DNA of 15,979 nucleotides from DAORHV01 sp964448405 (GCA_964448405.1 CAYUVW010000027.1:1-15979), one strand, 5' to 3'. Numbered from the stretch's first letter, positions 7,294-14,613 are shown. Numbers and translations: made by a program. The notes: a model not told the origin generated them from the sequence alone.

Positions 7294-8804
7294 TAGACGT
7301 GGAGCGGAGTAGGGAGCGGCCCGCCTGAGCGGTCGCCAAGCACGCGCTTTAACACCAGTTCGGCGCCGATTAAACAAATGGGCATGCCGATGCCCGGTAC
7401 GGTGTTTCCGCCGACGTAATACAGGTCTTGCACGCGCTTGTTCCAGTTATTCGGCCGCAGCAACGATGTTTGCCGCAGCGTATGGGCCAAGCCCAACGCC
7501 GTGCCGCGCACGCTGAAGTACCGCGTGCGGAAATCCTGTACCGAAAAGCGTTTTCGGACCACGGTTCGTTGCTGCAAGTCGGGAATGTTCATGCGTTTGG
7601 AAATCCGTTCCAGGATGCGGTCTTCGAACTCCTGCTGTTCGCTGAGCGGCCGCTCGAACCCGGGCGCGATGGGCACGAGCACGAACAAATTTTCGTGGCC
7701 GGCTGGAGCAACACTGGGGTCGGTGCGGCTGGGGGCGCAGACGTACATGCTGGGGTCGTCCGGCCAGCGCGGTGCGTCGAAGATCGTGGAAAAATGTTCA
7801 TCCCAGTTCTTGGCGAAAATGAAGTTATGGTGCGCCAGGCTTTCGCATGTGCCGCGTACGCCCAAATACAAAATCTGCGCCGACGGCGCGAGCACCGCTT
7901 TGCGCCAGTAGCGTTCCGTGGTGGTGCCAAGGCCGGGGTCGAGCAGGCGCGTATCGGTCCAGTGGCGGTCGGCGTTGCTGATCACTACATCGGCTTCGAT
8001 GCGCTCGCCGTTCTGCAGCACCACGCCGTCCGCTTTTCCATCCCGCACGGAAATCTTCGCGACTTCCGCATGCGTGCGCATCTCCACGCCGCGGGCATGC
8101 GCCAATCGCTGGATGGCCTGCACGATGGTATGCAATCCGCCCTGCGGGTAGTACACGCCTTGCGACACGTCGATATGCGTCATGATGCTGTACAGCGACG
8201 GACAATTCTTCGGCGAGTTGCCCAGGAACACCAACGTGTATTGCAGGATTTGCCGCAGCTCATTGCTGCTGAACATGCCTTTGGTATACCGGTCCATCGA
8301 CTTGATCATATGCAGTCCTTTGCCCTGCTTGGCCAATTCGGGAATGAGGAAATCCCGCAGCCGGTCCACGTTGCGGTACAAAAAATGCTGCATGGAAATC
8401 CCGTACTTGCGTGCCGCTTCATCCAGGTACGCATGAATGCGCGGCGTGCAGCCGGGCTCCAGCGATTCGAACGTCGGCAAGTCTTTGGCGAGATCGGAAT
8501 AGATGTCGATGGGGGACGTGCGTTCCGGAAAGAAGATGCGATACGACGGCGCCAATTTGGTCAGTTGCAAATGATCCTCCACGCGCTCGCCCAGCAATGC
8601 GAAGAAATGCTCGAAGACGTCGGGCATCAGGTACCAAGACGGCCCCATATCGAACGTAAATCCGTCTTGTTTCAGCACGCTCATGCGCCCGCCGATCTGT
8701 TCGTTTTTTTCCAGCACCGTGACGCGGTAGCCGGCTTGCGCCAAGAGACAGGCGGAGCCGATTCCGCCAATACCGGAGCCGATGATGACGGCATGCTTGG
8801 TCAT
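7293..8804 (-). CDS. crtI: Phytoene desaturase
   Basis: The 503-residue FAD-dependent oxidoreductase begins with the dinucleotide-binding motif GSGIGGIGSACLLAQAGY at ~9-26 followed by VLEKNEQIGGR. It ends with the bacterial-type phytoene dehydrogenase signature YYVGGNTVPGIGMP at ~462-475. Length and both end motifs match CrtI, which successively desaturates 15-cis-phytoene, often to lycopene; the number of steps is not readable here. It could also be a related desaturase such as CrtN or CrtD, but the C20 synthase and phytoene synthase partners favour CrtI. The ATG overlaps the crtB stop (ATGA) and the stop overlaps the UbiA start. Confidence 0.95.
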   Translation of the reverse strand: MTKHAVIIGSGIGGIGSACLLAQAGYRVTVLEKNEQIGGRMSVLKQDGFTFDMGPSWYLMPDVFEHFFALLGERVEDHLQLTKLAPSYRIFFPERTSPIDIYSDLAKDLPTFESLEPGCTPRIHAYLDEAARKYGISMQHFLYRNVDRLRDFLIPELAKQGKGLHMIKSMDRYTKGMFSSNELRQILQYTLVFLGNSPKNCPSLYSIMTHIDVSQGVYYPQGGLHTIVQAIQRLAHARGVEMRTHAEVAKISVRDGKADGVVLQNGERIEADVVISNADRHWTDTRLLDPGLGTTTERYWRKAVLAPSAQILYLGVRGTCESLAHHNFIFAKNWDEHFSTIFDAPRWPDDPSMYVCAPSRTDPSVAPAGHENLFVLVPIAPGFERPLSEQQEFEDRILERISKRMNIPDLQQRTVVRKRFSVQDFRTRYFSVRGTALGLAHTLRQTSLLRPNNWNKRVQDLYYVGGNTVPGIGMPICLIGAELVLKRVLGDRSGGPLPTPLHV

Positions 8805-9676
8805 GAAAAGAGGAGTGTTTTCAGGAAGAGGGCCGCCTTCATGGCGTCGTTCGTGCGGGCTCTGTGGCGGAAGACGTCGTACTGATTGGCTTCAATCTTG
8901 TCCAGAATGCGGGAATACAGCACGCGGCTCAGGCGTACAGGTTTTCGAGCAAATCCAGGCAGTGCCGGAATGCCAAGATCGGCTTCGTTGTACAGCGCCC
9001 GCGCCCGCGAGATGTACAACTGCAGCAGTTTCGTAAAGCCCGGCGTCACCTTCCCGGCGGCGATGTCGGCTTCGGTCACGCCGCAGGCCGACAGGTCGGC
9101 TTCGGCCAGGTAGAGACGGCCGCGATCCAGATAATCTTCACGGATGTCGCGCAGGAAGTTCGTCAGCTGCATGGCTTCGCCCAGCGACTGCGCTTGTCGC
9201 AGCGTTGCCGGGTCGTGCACGCCGCAAATGCGGCACATGCTCAAACCTACGATGGCCGCCGAGCCGTACACGTAGTCATCCAAGAGTTGTTGGTAGGTCG
9301 CGTACCGCTGTACAAAAAGGTCGCGGCGCATGGCGGCAAGAAACGCATCGGCATACGATTTGGGAATCGCGAATGTGTGGAACAGCGTTGCCGAAGCGCG
9401 CAAGACAGGATCATCGCTGGTACCGCTGGCGTACGCGTTTTCCCACTGTTGTATCCAGGCGTTGAATGTGGCCTCCGTTACGTGTGGATCGGGATTCACC
9501 GGCTCATCCACCAAGTCATCGGCGGTTCGTACAAACGCATACAACACCTGCACGGCAGCCCGCTCTTTTGCCGGGAATAGCCGGGTGGCCATGGCATAGG
9601 ACGTTGCATGTTTTTGCTGAATGGCTGCACAGACAGCCAAGTCATCGGCACGGAAAGGATGCGGAGCGGCGCTCAT
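8801..9676 (-). CDS. crtB: Phytoene/squalene synthase family, likely phytoene synthase
   Basis: The 291-residue protein has both Asp-rich substrate motifs of the trans-isoprenyl head-to-head synthases: RTADDLVDE (DDLVD at 53-57) and NFLRDIREDYLDRGRLYL (D177 and D181). They bind two prenyl diphosphates through magnesium. Combined with a C20-type synthase and CrtI, condensation of two geranylgeranyl diphosphates to phytoene is the most economical reaction; a CrtM-like C15 condensation is less likely. Its ATG at 9676 overlaps the stop of the upstream prenyl synthase and its TGA overlaps the crtI ATG, so all three are translationally linked. Confidence 0.94.
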   Translation of the reverse strand: MSAAPHPFRADDLAVCAAIQQKHATSYAMATRLFPAKERAAVQVLYAFVRTADDLVDEPVNPDPHVTEATFNAWIQQWENAYASGTSDDPVLRASATLFHTFAIPKSYADAFLAAMRRDLFVQRYATYQQLLDDYVYGSAAIVGLSMCRICGVHDPATLRQAQSLGEAMQLTNFLRDIREDYLDRGRLYLAEADLSACGVTEADIAAGKVTPGFTKLLQLYISRARALYNEADLGIPALPGFARKPVRLSRVLYSRILDKIEANQYDVFRHRARTNDAMKAALFLKTLLFS

Positions 9677-10743
9677 GGCAGACGTTGTTCGAAAAAGAGC
9701 AACAGTTGCTCGAGTGCTCGTGTTGCCGATGGTGGAAGCGGGGCGGAGTCCAGCAGCTTCCGTGCATCGTCAAACGCTTGCTTTGCCCGTGTGCGTACGG
9801 CGTCTATGGCACCGGAATCCTGGAACATTTTGCGGGCGGTTTGCAGTTGCGACGCGGACAGCGTGTGACCCCAAAAGCCTTCCAGCATCGCACTTTGTTC
9901 GCTGGTGCCGCTCTGGCGCAATTTTGCCGTCAGGAGCGTATGTTGGCGCTGGGTTAAGTCGGCGCCCGGAACTTTGCCCATGGTCGTTTCGTCCGCCAGC
10001 AGATCCAGCAAGTCATCTTCCAGCTGGAAGCCCATGCCCAGTGCCGATCCGAACGCGAGGCAAAAATCCAGCATGGCGGCGTTTGCCCCGGCGAGTACCG
10101 CTCCAATCTGCATGGGTCGCACGAACGTGTAGAGCGAAGTTTTCAGATGATGACGGTCTAAAATCTCGCGTTCGCGTACGTCGCGGCGCGTCGGGAATTC
10201 CATATCCAAGTGCTGGCCGACCACCACCTCCCGGCTCATGAGGATCAGGAGCCGATGTGCCTGGTCCACCCGTTCCCTCGGCACGATGCCGTCCTGTTGG
10301 CTCAACGCAAATTGGTGCACCAACGTCAGTAAAAAATCACCGGTTAAGATCGCTTCGGCGCTTGCCGTGCCGCGAGTGTCGCCGATGGCGCCGCTTTGTG
10401 CCAGGCGCGTGCGTACGGCGGCATGAACGGTGGGTTGGCCATGCCGCTCCTCGGCGTTGTCCATAATGTCGTCATGGACCAGCGCGAACAGATGGAACGT
10501 TTCCAGGGCAATGAGAAATTGCAGAATGTCTTCATCCGATTCATTGCCGCACGCGCGGTACAGCAGCGACGCCACGTAGGGCCTGGCGCGTTTGCCGCCG
10601 GCTTTGGCAAGCGTGACGATATGGCGGTACGTCTGCAGGACACTTTCGTCATTGCTGCACTCGGCGACTTTTTCAATTTCTTTCGCAAGGGCTTCGTGAA
10701 AGACGGGGTTGAAGCGCACCGCAAATGCAGAGAGTGTTTCCAC
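9673..10743 (-). CDS. crtE: Polyprenyl diphosphate synthase, likely geranylgeranyl diphosphate synthase
   Basis: The ~356-residue all-helical trans-prenyltransferase has GGKRARP near residue 50, the first Asp-rich motif DDIMD at ~91-95 and the second DDLLD at ~243-247 within GMGFQLEDDLLDLL. There is no two-residue insertion in the first motif, and a bulky Phe lies five positions before it (FALVHDD), a combination associated with C20 product length in type-I GGPP synthases. It therefore probably supplies GGPP to CrtB, and perhaps also the C5-extension chain chemistry of the pathway. Two GTG codons start the frame; 10743 is preferred because TAGCCT lies 6 nt before it, while 10746 gives one more residue. 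This is the first gene of the carotenoid operon. No MEP or mevalonate gene is present in the window. Confidence 0.9.
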   Translation of the reverse strand: METLSAFAVRFNPVFHEALAKEIEKVAECSNDESVLQTYRHIVTLAKAGGKRARPYVASLLYRACGNESDEDILQFLIALETFHLFALVHDDIMDNAEERHGQPTVHAAVRTRLAQSGAIGDTRGTASAEAILTGDFLLTLVHQFALSQQDGIVPRERVDQAHRLLILMSREVVVGQHLDMEFPTRRDVREREILDRHHLKTSLYTFVRPMQIGAVLAGANAAMLDFCLAFGSALGMGFQLEDDLLDLLADETTMGKVPGADLTQRQHTLLTAKLRQSGTSEQSAMLEGFWGHTLSASQLQTARKMFQDSGAIDAVRTRAKQAFDDARKLLDSAPLPPSATRALEQLLLFFEQRLP

Positions 10744-10749
10744 CACTGC

Positions 10750-10778
10750 AGGCTAACATCGTATGCAGGAATTGTCAG
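10750..10778 (-). promoter_or_regulatory. Candidate promoter of the carotenoid operon
   Basis: On the minus strand CTGACA (10773-10778), a 17-bp spacer and TAGCCT (10750-10755) are followed by 6 nt and GTG 10743. The -35 box is good and the -10 weak. TACGAT, a few bases upstream, is an alternative -10. No Shine-Dalgarno precedes the GTG. Confidence 0.4.
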
Positions 10779-10879
10779 TACGCTTCCGGGTCTTTCTTGG
10801 CGTTTCCCAGCACAAAAATCAGCACAGAAACTGCAAGCGTATGGTGCCTGCTTCGCCCCTGAGCTGCAGAGAGTGCAAA

Positions 10880-10890
10880 TGGTGGAGATG
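10880..10890. repeat. Copy A of the ssrA 3'-end direct repeat (putative att site)
   Basis: TGGTGGAGATG is identical to the last 11 bases of the tmRNA gene and lies in the same orientation. It is followed by tcgcaACTGATTACTAC, which resembles the flank of copy B. It marks the far-left boundary of the accessory region, just beyond the carotenoid operon promoter. Confidence 0.6.
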
Positions 10891-10954
10891 TCGCAACTGA
10901 TTACTACATCCCTAGTCTCGATGCATAGCCTGTAGCGCGTCGATTTTTTGAAGC

Positions 10955-11140
10955 TCAGGCAGCATCGAACCTCGCCTTATTGTCAGTCATCCATTTCTTT
11001 TGATCTTCTTGGGTATGAGTGGGGTCGTTCATGACATCGGCATGAGCTTGCATGTAGTGAGGCATGAGATTTTGCATCCATGCTTCGAACGTTTCGCCTT
11101 CCGCCGTAGCGTCACACAGGTCACATTTGAGTGTTTTCAT
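10955..11140 (-). CDS. Small CxxC / HxxxxH putative zinc-binding protein
   Basis: The 61-residue protein has C6-x2-C9 in KCDLCDATA and H28-x4-H33 in MPHYMQAHAD, a C-x2-C-x18-H-x4-H spacing that resembles a single C2H2-type zinc finger, followed by an acidic then basic tail. The general layout recalls small bacterial DUF1059-like proteins, but the family is not certain. No catalytic residues are evident. It starts 17 bp after the stop of the membrane-protein gene on the same strand, so the two may be co-transcribed. Both lie within the segment bounded by ssrA-end repeats. Confidence 0.6.
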   Translation of the reverse strand: MKTLKCDLCDATAEGETFEAWMQNLMPHYMQAHADVMNDPTHTQEDQKKWMTDNKARFDAA

Positions 11141-11157
11141 AGGCTTTGGAGATTATC

Positions 11158-11553
11158 TTATAGAAAACGAACTAGGCCGTAGGTGCAAAAACCGAAGAGT
11201 AGGAACTGGAAAAACAGATACACCGTCTCCAGAGCCAGGAAAGAGATGTTTCGAGACTCTGCGTGTTTTGCCATCGCCGCAAGAACATGGGAGCTCCACA
11301 GAAATATTCCGCACAGAAGCGCATAGGCCATAATTGCCGAAAGCGATGACTGATATTGAGGCAGAAAAGACAGTCCCGTCGAAAGCACAACACCCTGAAC
11401 CATCATCGACAGAAGTCCTAACTGGGGTTTGGGATTGCCGCCGAAATACTCCCACTTCTGATAGAGAGGTTTAAAAAGAACCATATGCCACACGACGGCA
11501 TAGGGAAATGTCACAAGACAGTACGCGACTGTGCTAAGAAGGATGAATTTCAT
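11158..11553 (-). CDS. Small multi-pass membrane protein of unknown function
   Basis: The product is 131 residues with about four hydrophobic helices: ILLSTVAYCLVTFPYAVVWH near the start, LLSMMVQGVVLSTGLSFL, SAIMAYALLCGIFLWSSHVL and ALETVYLFFQFLLFGFCTYG at the end. The loop FKPLYQKWEYFGG between helices 1 and 2 recalls a group of short uncharacterised four-helix proteins (DUF1761-like), but this is only a resemblance. ATG 11553 was preferred over the upstream 11601 because helix 1 begins there and a TTGTTC-N17-TACAGT promoter candidate lies 8 nt before it. Confidence 0.6.
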   Translation of the reverse strand: MKFILLSTVAYCLVTFPYAVVWHMVLFKPLYQKWEYFGGNPKPQLGLLSMMVQGVVLSTGLSFLPQYQSSLSAIMAYALLCGIFLWSSHVLAAMAKHAESRNISFLALETVYLFFQFLLFGFCTYGLVRFL

Positions 11554-11561
11554 TGTTGAGT

Positions 11562-11590
11562 ACTGTATCGCGAGTGCGCATGACGAACAA
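11562..11590 (-). promoter_or_regulatory. Candidate promoter of the 11553 gene
   Basis: On the minus strand TTGTTC (11585-11590), 17 bp and TACAGT (11562-11567) are followed by 8 nt and ATG 11553, leaving at most one or two bases of leader. Confidence 0.35.
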
Positions 11591-11633
11591 TGCGGACGCA
11601 CACCGCCGTGGTGTCCGGTGAGGAATCAATGAA

Positions 11634-11644
11634 TGGTGGAGATG
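11634..11644. repeat. Copy B of the ssrA 3'-end direct repeat (putative att site)
   Basis: TGGTGGAGATG is identical to the tmRNA gene end at 14614 and in the same orientation, followed by ctgtaGCTGATTATTAC. The flank shares CTGATTA-n-TAC with copy A. The stretch 11554-11862 contains this site, a promoter for the leftward gene, a short GGCACA-tcc-TGTGCC hairpin (11699-11713) and a possible small frame at 11672-11848. Confidence 0.65.
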
Positions 11645-11671
11645 CTGTAGCTGATTATTACTTATGTAATA

Positions 11672-11848
11672 TTGAAATCTAACTTCCCTAAGGATGGTGG
11701 CACATCCTGTGCCTTACTTAAACTACTTCATGAGTACCACCGAGAGCACGCGCATTTGGGCAGAAGGTATGCGAATGCGGTAAAGCGGTTTAACCCTGTC
11801 TTTGAATATGGAAGGCGTAGACGGCTTGTTAATGCTGTTCCTGCCTAG
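11672..11848 (+). CDS. Possible small ORF upstream of the first CD-NTase
   Basis: A frame open from 11651 to a TAG at 11846-11848 could start at TTG 11672 and encode 58 residues with a basic C-terminal half (LLKLLHEYHREHAHLGRRYA then FEYGRRRRLVNAVPA). It ends 14 bp before the CD-NTase start, as an operon partner would. There is no ATG start and no recognisable family, so it may instead be a remnant of a longer gene. An overlapping ATG frame at 11694-11786 (30 codons) is less protein-like. Confidence 0.25.
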   Translation: MKSNFPKDGGTSCALLKLLHEYHREHAHLGRRYANAVKRFNPVFEYGRRRRLVNAVPA

Positions 11849-11862
11849 AGTGATAACAGGCC

Positions 11863-12876
11863 ATGTATAGTATCGAACTAGTAGAAAGAGGGTTAGGGAG
11901 TAGGATATGGCACGTTATGGCGTTAACACTGGAGGATGCGCTTATAGAATTCATAGGACGTATCACCCCTAGTCCACAGGCGATAAGCGATGCAATCACT
12001 CGTGCTGACTACGCGGTAGGGTTATTGCAGAGAGGTTTTCGTACAGGGGAGGTGTATCGCGCTGGCTCAGCGTTCCGAGGTACGGCATTGAGCGGCATCT
12101 CTGATGCAGATGTGATTGTGAAAGTGGACATTGGCTCTAGTGGCGAACCTTCTTCTGCCGCAGTTATGGAGGCGGTGCAGCAACACCTCAGCCCGTTACA
12201 TCGTGGCACGCAGGCAAGAGAGGATGGACAAGCCATTACCCTGCACTACAACACATGGCCGAATGTTGATCTCGTTCCTGCAAAACTTACTCAGGGTGTT
12301 CCACTCGTTTTTCTTCCGCAGCCTGAGTTCTATATCCCCGATGCATTCGGCCAATGGATGCCGACCTATCCCAAGAAGCATGATGAGGCCATGAGGATGC
12401 TTTCCGAAGAAAGCCGCCAGCTTATCCTCTTGGCGAAATACTGGAACCATAAGCACTCGAAGTATTTAACCTCCTTCCACATTGAGACGCTGATATTGAA
12501 TGAGACTGTGAATAAGGCGAGGCAATCGCTGTCTCGTCCCGCACCTGTTTATAGGCCGAATGAATACCAGGGGTGGGGGTGGGCGGTGTTGCAATTCTTC
12601 TCTCACACTCTGAAGGCTTACGGAGTGAATACGGATTATCCAGACTCGCAGATCAGTCCTGGTATCCCCATCCTGTTTGGCCGCAGTACGCAGCACCCCG
12701 TACCACAGATAGGTCGGGTAGATGACTATCTCGATACGGCAGAAGCCCTCCCAAGGCTTCTAACGGCGTTTAAACAAGCGCGAGATGGTTGGCTCGCTGA
12801 GCACCACGGGGACGAAGCTACGGCCATTGCTGAGTTCCGTAAGGTCTTTGGAGACAGATTCCCCGTGTACGGTTAA
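11863..12876 (+). CDS. CD-NTase (cGAS/DncV-like nucleotidyltransferase), first copy
   Basis: The 337-residue protein shows the nucleotidyltransferase-beta core: AGSAFRGTALSGISDADVIV with G68-S69 (P-loop-like GS), GT at 73-74 and the metal ligands D81 and D83. The third acidic residue, D136, lies in TWPNVDLVPA. Further on, WNHKHSKYLTSFHIE near 195 is shared almost word for word with the second CD-NTase in this window. Such SMODS-type enzymes make cyclic oligonucleotides when phage infection is sensed. ATG 11863 is used; ATG 11917 (MALTLEDALIEF) would still keep the whole catalytic core. GATAAC, 5 nt upstream of 11863, is a weak -10. The stop overlaps the convergent S-4TM gene by 4 bp. No effector accompanies it on its own strand. 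Confidence 0.85.
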   Translation: MYSIELVERGLGSRIWHVMALTLEDALIEFIGRITPSPQAISDAITRADYAVGLLQRGFRTGEVYRAGSAFRGTALSGISDADVIVKVDIGSSGEPSSAAVMEAVQQHLSPLHRGTQAREDGQAITLHYNTWPNVDLVPAKLTQGVPLVFLPQPEFYIPDAFGQWMPTYPKKHDEAMRMLSEESRQLILLAKYWNHKHSKYLTSFHIETLILNETVNKARQSLSRPAPVYRPNEYQGWGWAVLQFFSHTLKAYGVNTDYPDSQISPGIPILFGRSTQHPVPQIGRVDDYLDTAEALPRLLTAFKQARDGWLAEHHGDEATAIAEFRKVFGDRFPVYG

Positions 12877-13685
12877 TCCGCTGGGCGCTTAAATTCTTCC
12901 CACAACTTATTCAATCGCTCGTGATCTTTTTTGTGTACCGCAGTAGGGATAGGCGCCGCAGATTCCACTGCGGATACATAGTCTCCGAAAATCATAAGAA
13001 GCTGCTCTTTAGCATCGAGGTCTGCACCTTCCAGGCGATCACGCACTGTGGCTGCATCATGCGACGCTGCCCACCATGCCAACATATTACGCAGTTCTTC
13101 GGATGCAGGGACGAAGCTCAGGAATAGAACGATCACTCTGAAGAACATACTCACTGACTGGCCCGTTAGATACGGTGCTGTCGCGAGCACAATCGCGAAG
13201 GAAACCAGGAAGAAGAAAAGGAACCTCAAAAGAGACCGAACGAAGGCCTTCTTAAACAGATGTGCCGTCCAGAAGGCGCTTTCTTGGAGATTCTCCCTGA
13301 AGCGCTCGATACCTTTATCAAGGGTGCTCGTGTAGTAGCGAGACAAATCCATCTGCTCTGCCTTCGCAGTGGTTGATGACCCGAACATGCGTTTGAAGTT
13401 CACAATATCCAGGGTGGCATCGCTCGTCCCGAAGGAGTCCATAAGTATTGCTCTTCTCAGGCCCTTTCTTCCCAATGTATGAGATTCTTCGCCGTAGTAA
13501 TTAAGAATCCAGGCCACCGCTTCACTTACGAGAGCCAAAAGACCAAGGGGTAGTGCCCAAGAATCGGGTGTGAAGATGCCCGCGCCACCAATGGCGAGAG
13601 TAACCAGGTGGGCAACTAGCCTCCCTCTATAGAGATTTTTCGCATTCTCGATACTCGCCCGTGAGAGTTGTAGAACTTTAGCCAT
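12873..13685 (-). CDS. Four-helix membrane effector, S-4TM-like (CBASS)
   Basis: The 270-residue protein has two pairs of hydrophobic helices, at ~23-39 and ~43-63 (LVTLAIGGAGIF, ALPLGLLALVSEAVAWIL), then at ~149-170 and ~177-194 (SLLRFLFFFLVSFAIVLATA, VSMFFRVIVLFLSFVP). They are separated by a soluble linker of ~85 residues and followed by a charged cytoplasmic tail. This is the layout of the S-4TM family of CD-NTase-associated predicted pore formers. In CBASS such effectors are thought to respond to the cyclic nucleotide and compromise the membrane. The start at ATG 13685 overlaps the upstream CD-NTase gene by 8 bp, a typical tight CBASS operon; the longer frame to 13772 lies inside the cyclase. 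The specific family call rests on topology plus context. Confidence 0.75.
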   Translation of the reverse strand: MAKVLQLSRASIENAKNLYRGRLVAHLVTLAIGGAGIFTPDSWALPLGLLALVSEAVAWILNYYGEESHTLGRKGLRRAILMDSFGTSDATLDIVNFKRMFGSSTTAKAEQMDLSRYYTSTLDKGIERFRENLQESAFWTAHLFKKAFVRSLLRFLFFFLVSFAIVLATAPYLTGQSVSMFFRVIVLFLSFVPASEELRNMLAWWAASHDAATVRDRLEGADLDAKEQLLMIFGDYVSAVESAAPIPTAVHKKDHERLNKLWEEFKRPAD

Positions 13686-14532
13686 ATACAGGGAACTTAT
13701 CTCCGAAAAGGGTGCTGTAAGTCTCAATCGCTTCTTTTTCGTTATTCTCCCGCTCCGCAGCATACCACGCATGAACGGCTAAGTCTTTTGCCCGTGAGAT
13801 TCTTGCTTTGGCAGCGGTGCGATCTGCCCATGTGAGATACGCATCCACCTGCCCATTACCCGTGTTCGGGTGATAGAGATATTTGTCGATCAACTCCAGT
13901 GCTTTTGAGAAGTAATTCACCAATTCCCATGCCCAAGTGCTAGTCATTGTATTCAGATTCAGAGCAATAACTTCGATATGGAAAGAGGTCAGAAATTCTG
14001 AGTGCGCATGGTTCCAGGCCTTAACCATGCGAATTCTTGCTAAGTCCTTCGCAGAAAGGCGGCTCATTGCCCTGTCATGCGTCTGAGGATATGTATCAAT
14101 CCACACGCCTCGATTAGCATCAGGAATCTGATACCCCATCAACACTCCTGAGTTCGCCACCTGTACAGCAGGCACCACATCCACATCAGGCCACGTCTTG
14201 AAATAAAGTGTTACAGCCTGGCCATTTTTTCTTGCCATGACGGCACCGTACTGCGCGAGGTGGGTGCGCACGTCTTCGAGTACCTGGGCAGGAGTTTTAC
14301 CTTGAATGTGCTTTACATGATGCAGAGCCACAATAACGTCTACATCCGCATGACCTTTTATTGCCGTACCTCTGATGAGAGAGCCTGTAGGGAATGACTC
14401 AACTATTGTGAATTTGTCCTTCATTAGAGTAACGATGGATTCTCGACGTGTATTTGCCGTTTCTGTGTGGCTTCCTGTGGTTGATATGTTTTCCAGGAAT
14501 CTATCGAAGGAAACTCCTAAGGTATAGGGCAT
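13678..14532 (-). CDS. CD-NTase (cGAS/DncV-like nucleotidyltransferase), second copy
   Basis: The 284-residue protein has the same catalytic plan as the 11863 gene: FPTGSLIRGTAIKGHADVDVIV with G50-S51, GT at 55-56 and D63/D65, and the third acidic D118 in TWPDVDVVPA. WNHAHSEFLTSFHIE follows near 173-187, and the protein ends FGDKFPVYG, almost identical to the FGDRFPVYG end of the first copy. All residues needed for nucleotidyl transfer appear intact. Start ATG 14532 was chosen because the earlier in-frame ATGs (14544 and 14559) fall inside or before the strong TATAAT box at 14543-14548. It is the first gene of a two-gene operon with the S-4TM effector (8-bp overlap). It lacks the Cap2/Cap3 ubiquitin-like partners, so a minimal type-I-like CBASS is indicated. 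Confidence 0.88.
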   Translation of the reverse strand: MPYTLGVSFDRFLENISTTGSHTETANTRRESIVTLMKDKFTIVESFPTGSLIRGTAIKGHADVDVIVALHHVKHIQGKTPAQVLEDVRTHLAQYGAVMARKNGQAVTLYFKTWPDVDVVPAVQVANSGVLMGYQIPDANRGVWIDTYPQTHDRAMSRLSAKDLARIRMVKAWNHAHSEFLTSFHIEVIALNLNTMTSTWAWELVNYFSKALELIDKYLYHPNTGNGQVDAYLTWADRTAAKARISRAKDLAVHAWYAAERENNEKEAIETYSTLFGDKFPVYG

Positions 14533-14542
14533 AGCAAAGCGC

Positions 14543-14571
14543 ATTATACGCCGATACATCTTTCTCTTGAA
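14543..14571 (-). promoter_or_regulatory. Promoter of the CD-NTase/S-4TM operon
   Basis: On the minus strand TTCAAG (14566-14571), a 17-bp spacer and a perfect TATAAT (14543-14548) are followed by 10 nt and ATG 14532, giving a 3-4-nt leader at most. It lies about 45 bp inside the right-hand att-like repeat, so the promoter travels with the element. Confidence 0.6.
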
Positions 14572-14613
14572 TCTGGATAAATAATGTATATTTCTTAGTC
14601 AGTTATCGAAATG

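Larger units (their letters stand above)
10891..11644. mobile_element. Putative ssrA-stacked element 1 (~0.75 kb), no integrase
   Basis: The segment is delimited by copies A and B of the ssrA 3'-end repeat. It contains two small minus-strand genes, a membrane protein (11158-11553) and a CxxC/HxxxxH mini-protein (10955-11140), and no recombinase. By eye it is more AT-rich than the carotenoid operon to its left. Tandem integration next to ssrA explains the repeats best; the source of the integrase is unknown. Confidence 0.4.

Noticed and set aside
7428..8885. 485-codon plus-strand open frame antisense to crtI
   Set aside because: The opposite strand encodes an intact CrtI with both signature motifs; the antisense frame is His/Arg-rich and featureless.
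10891..14613. A self-mobile element with its own integrase
   Set aside because: All six frames between the repeats were read; only cyclases, the membrane effector and small proteins are present, with no tyrosine or serine recombinase motifs.
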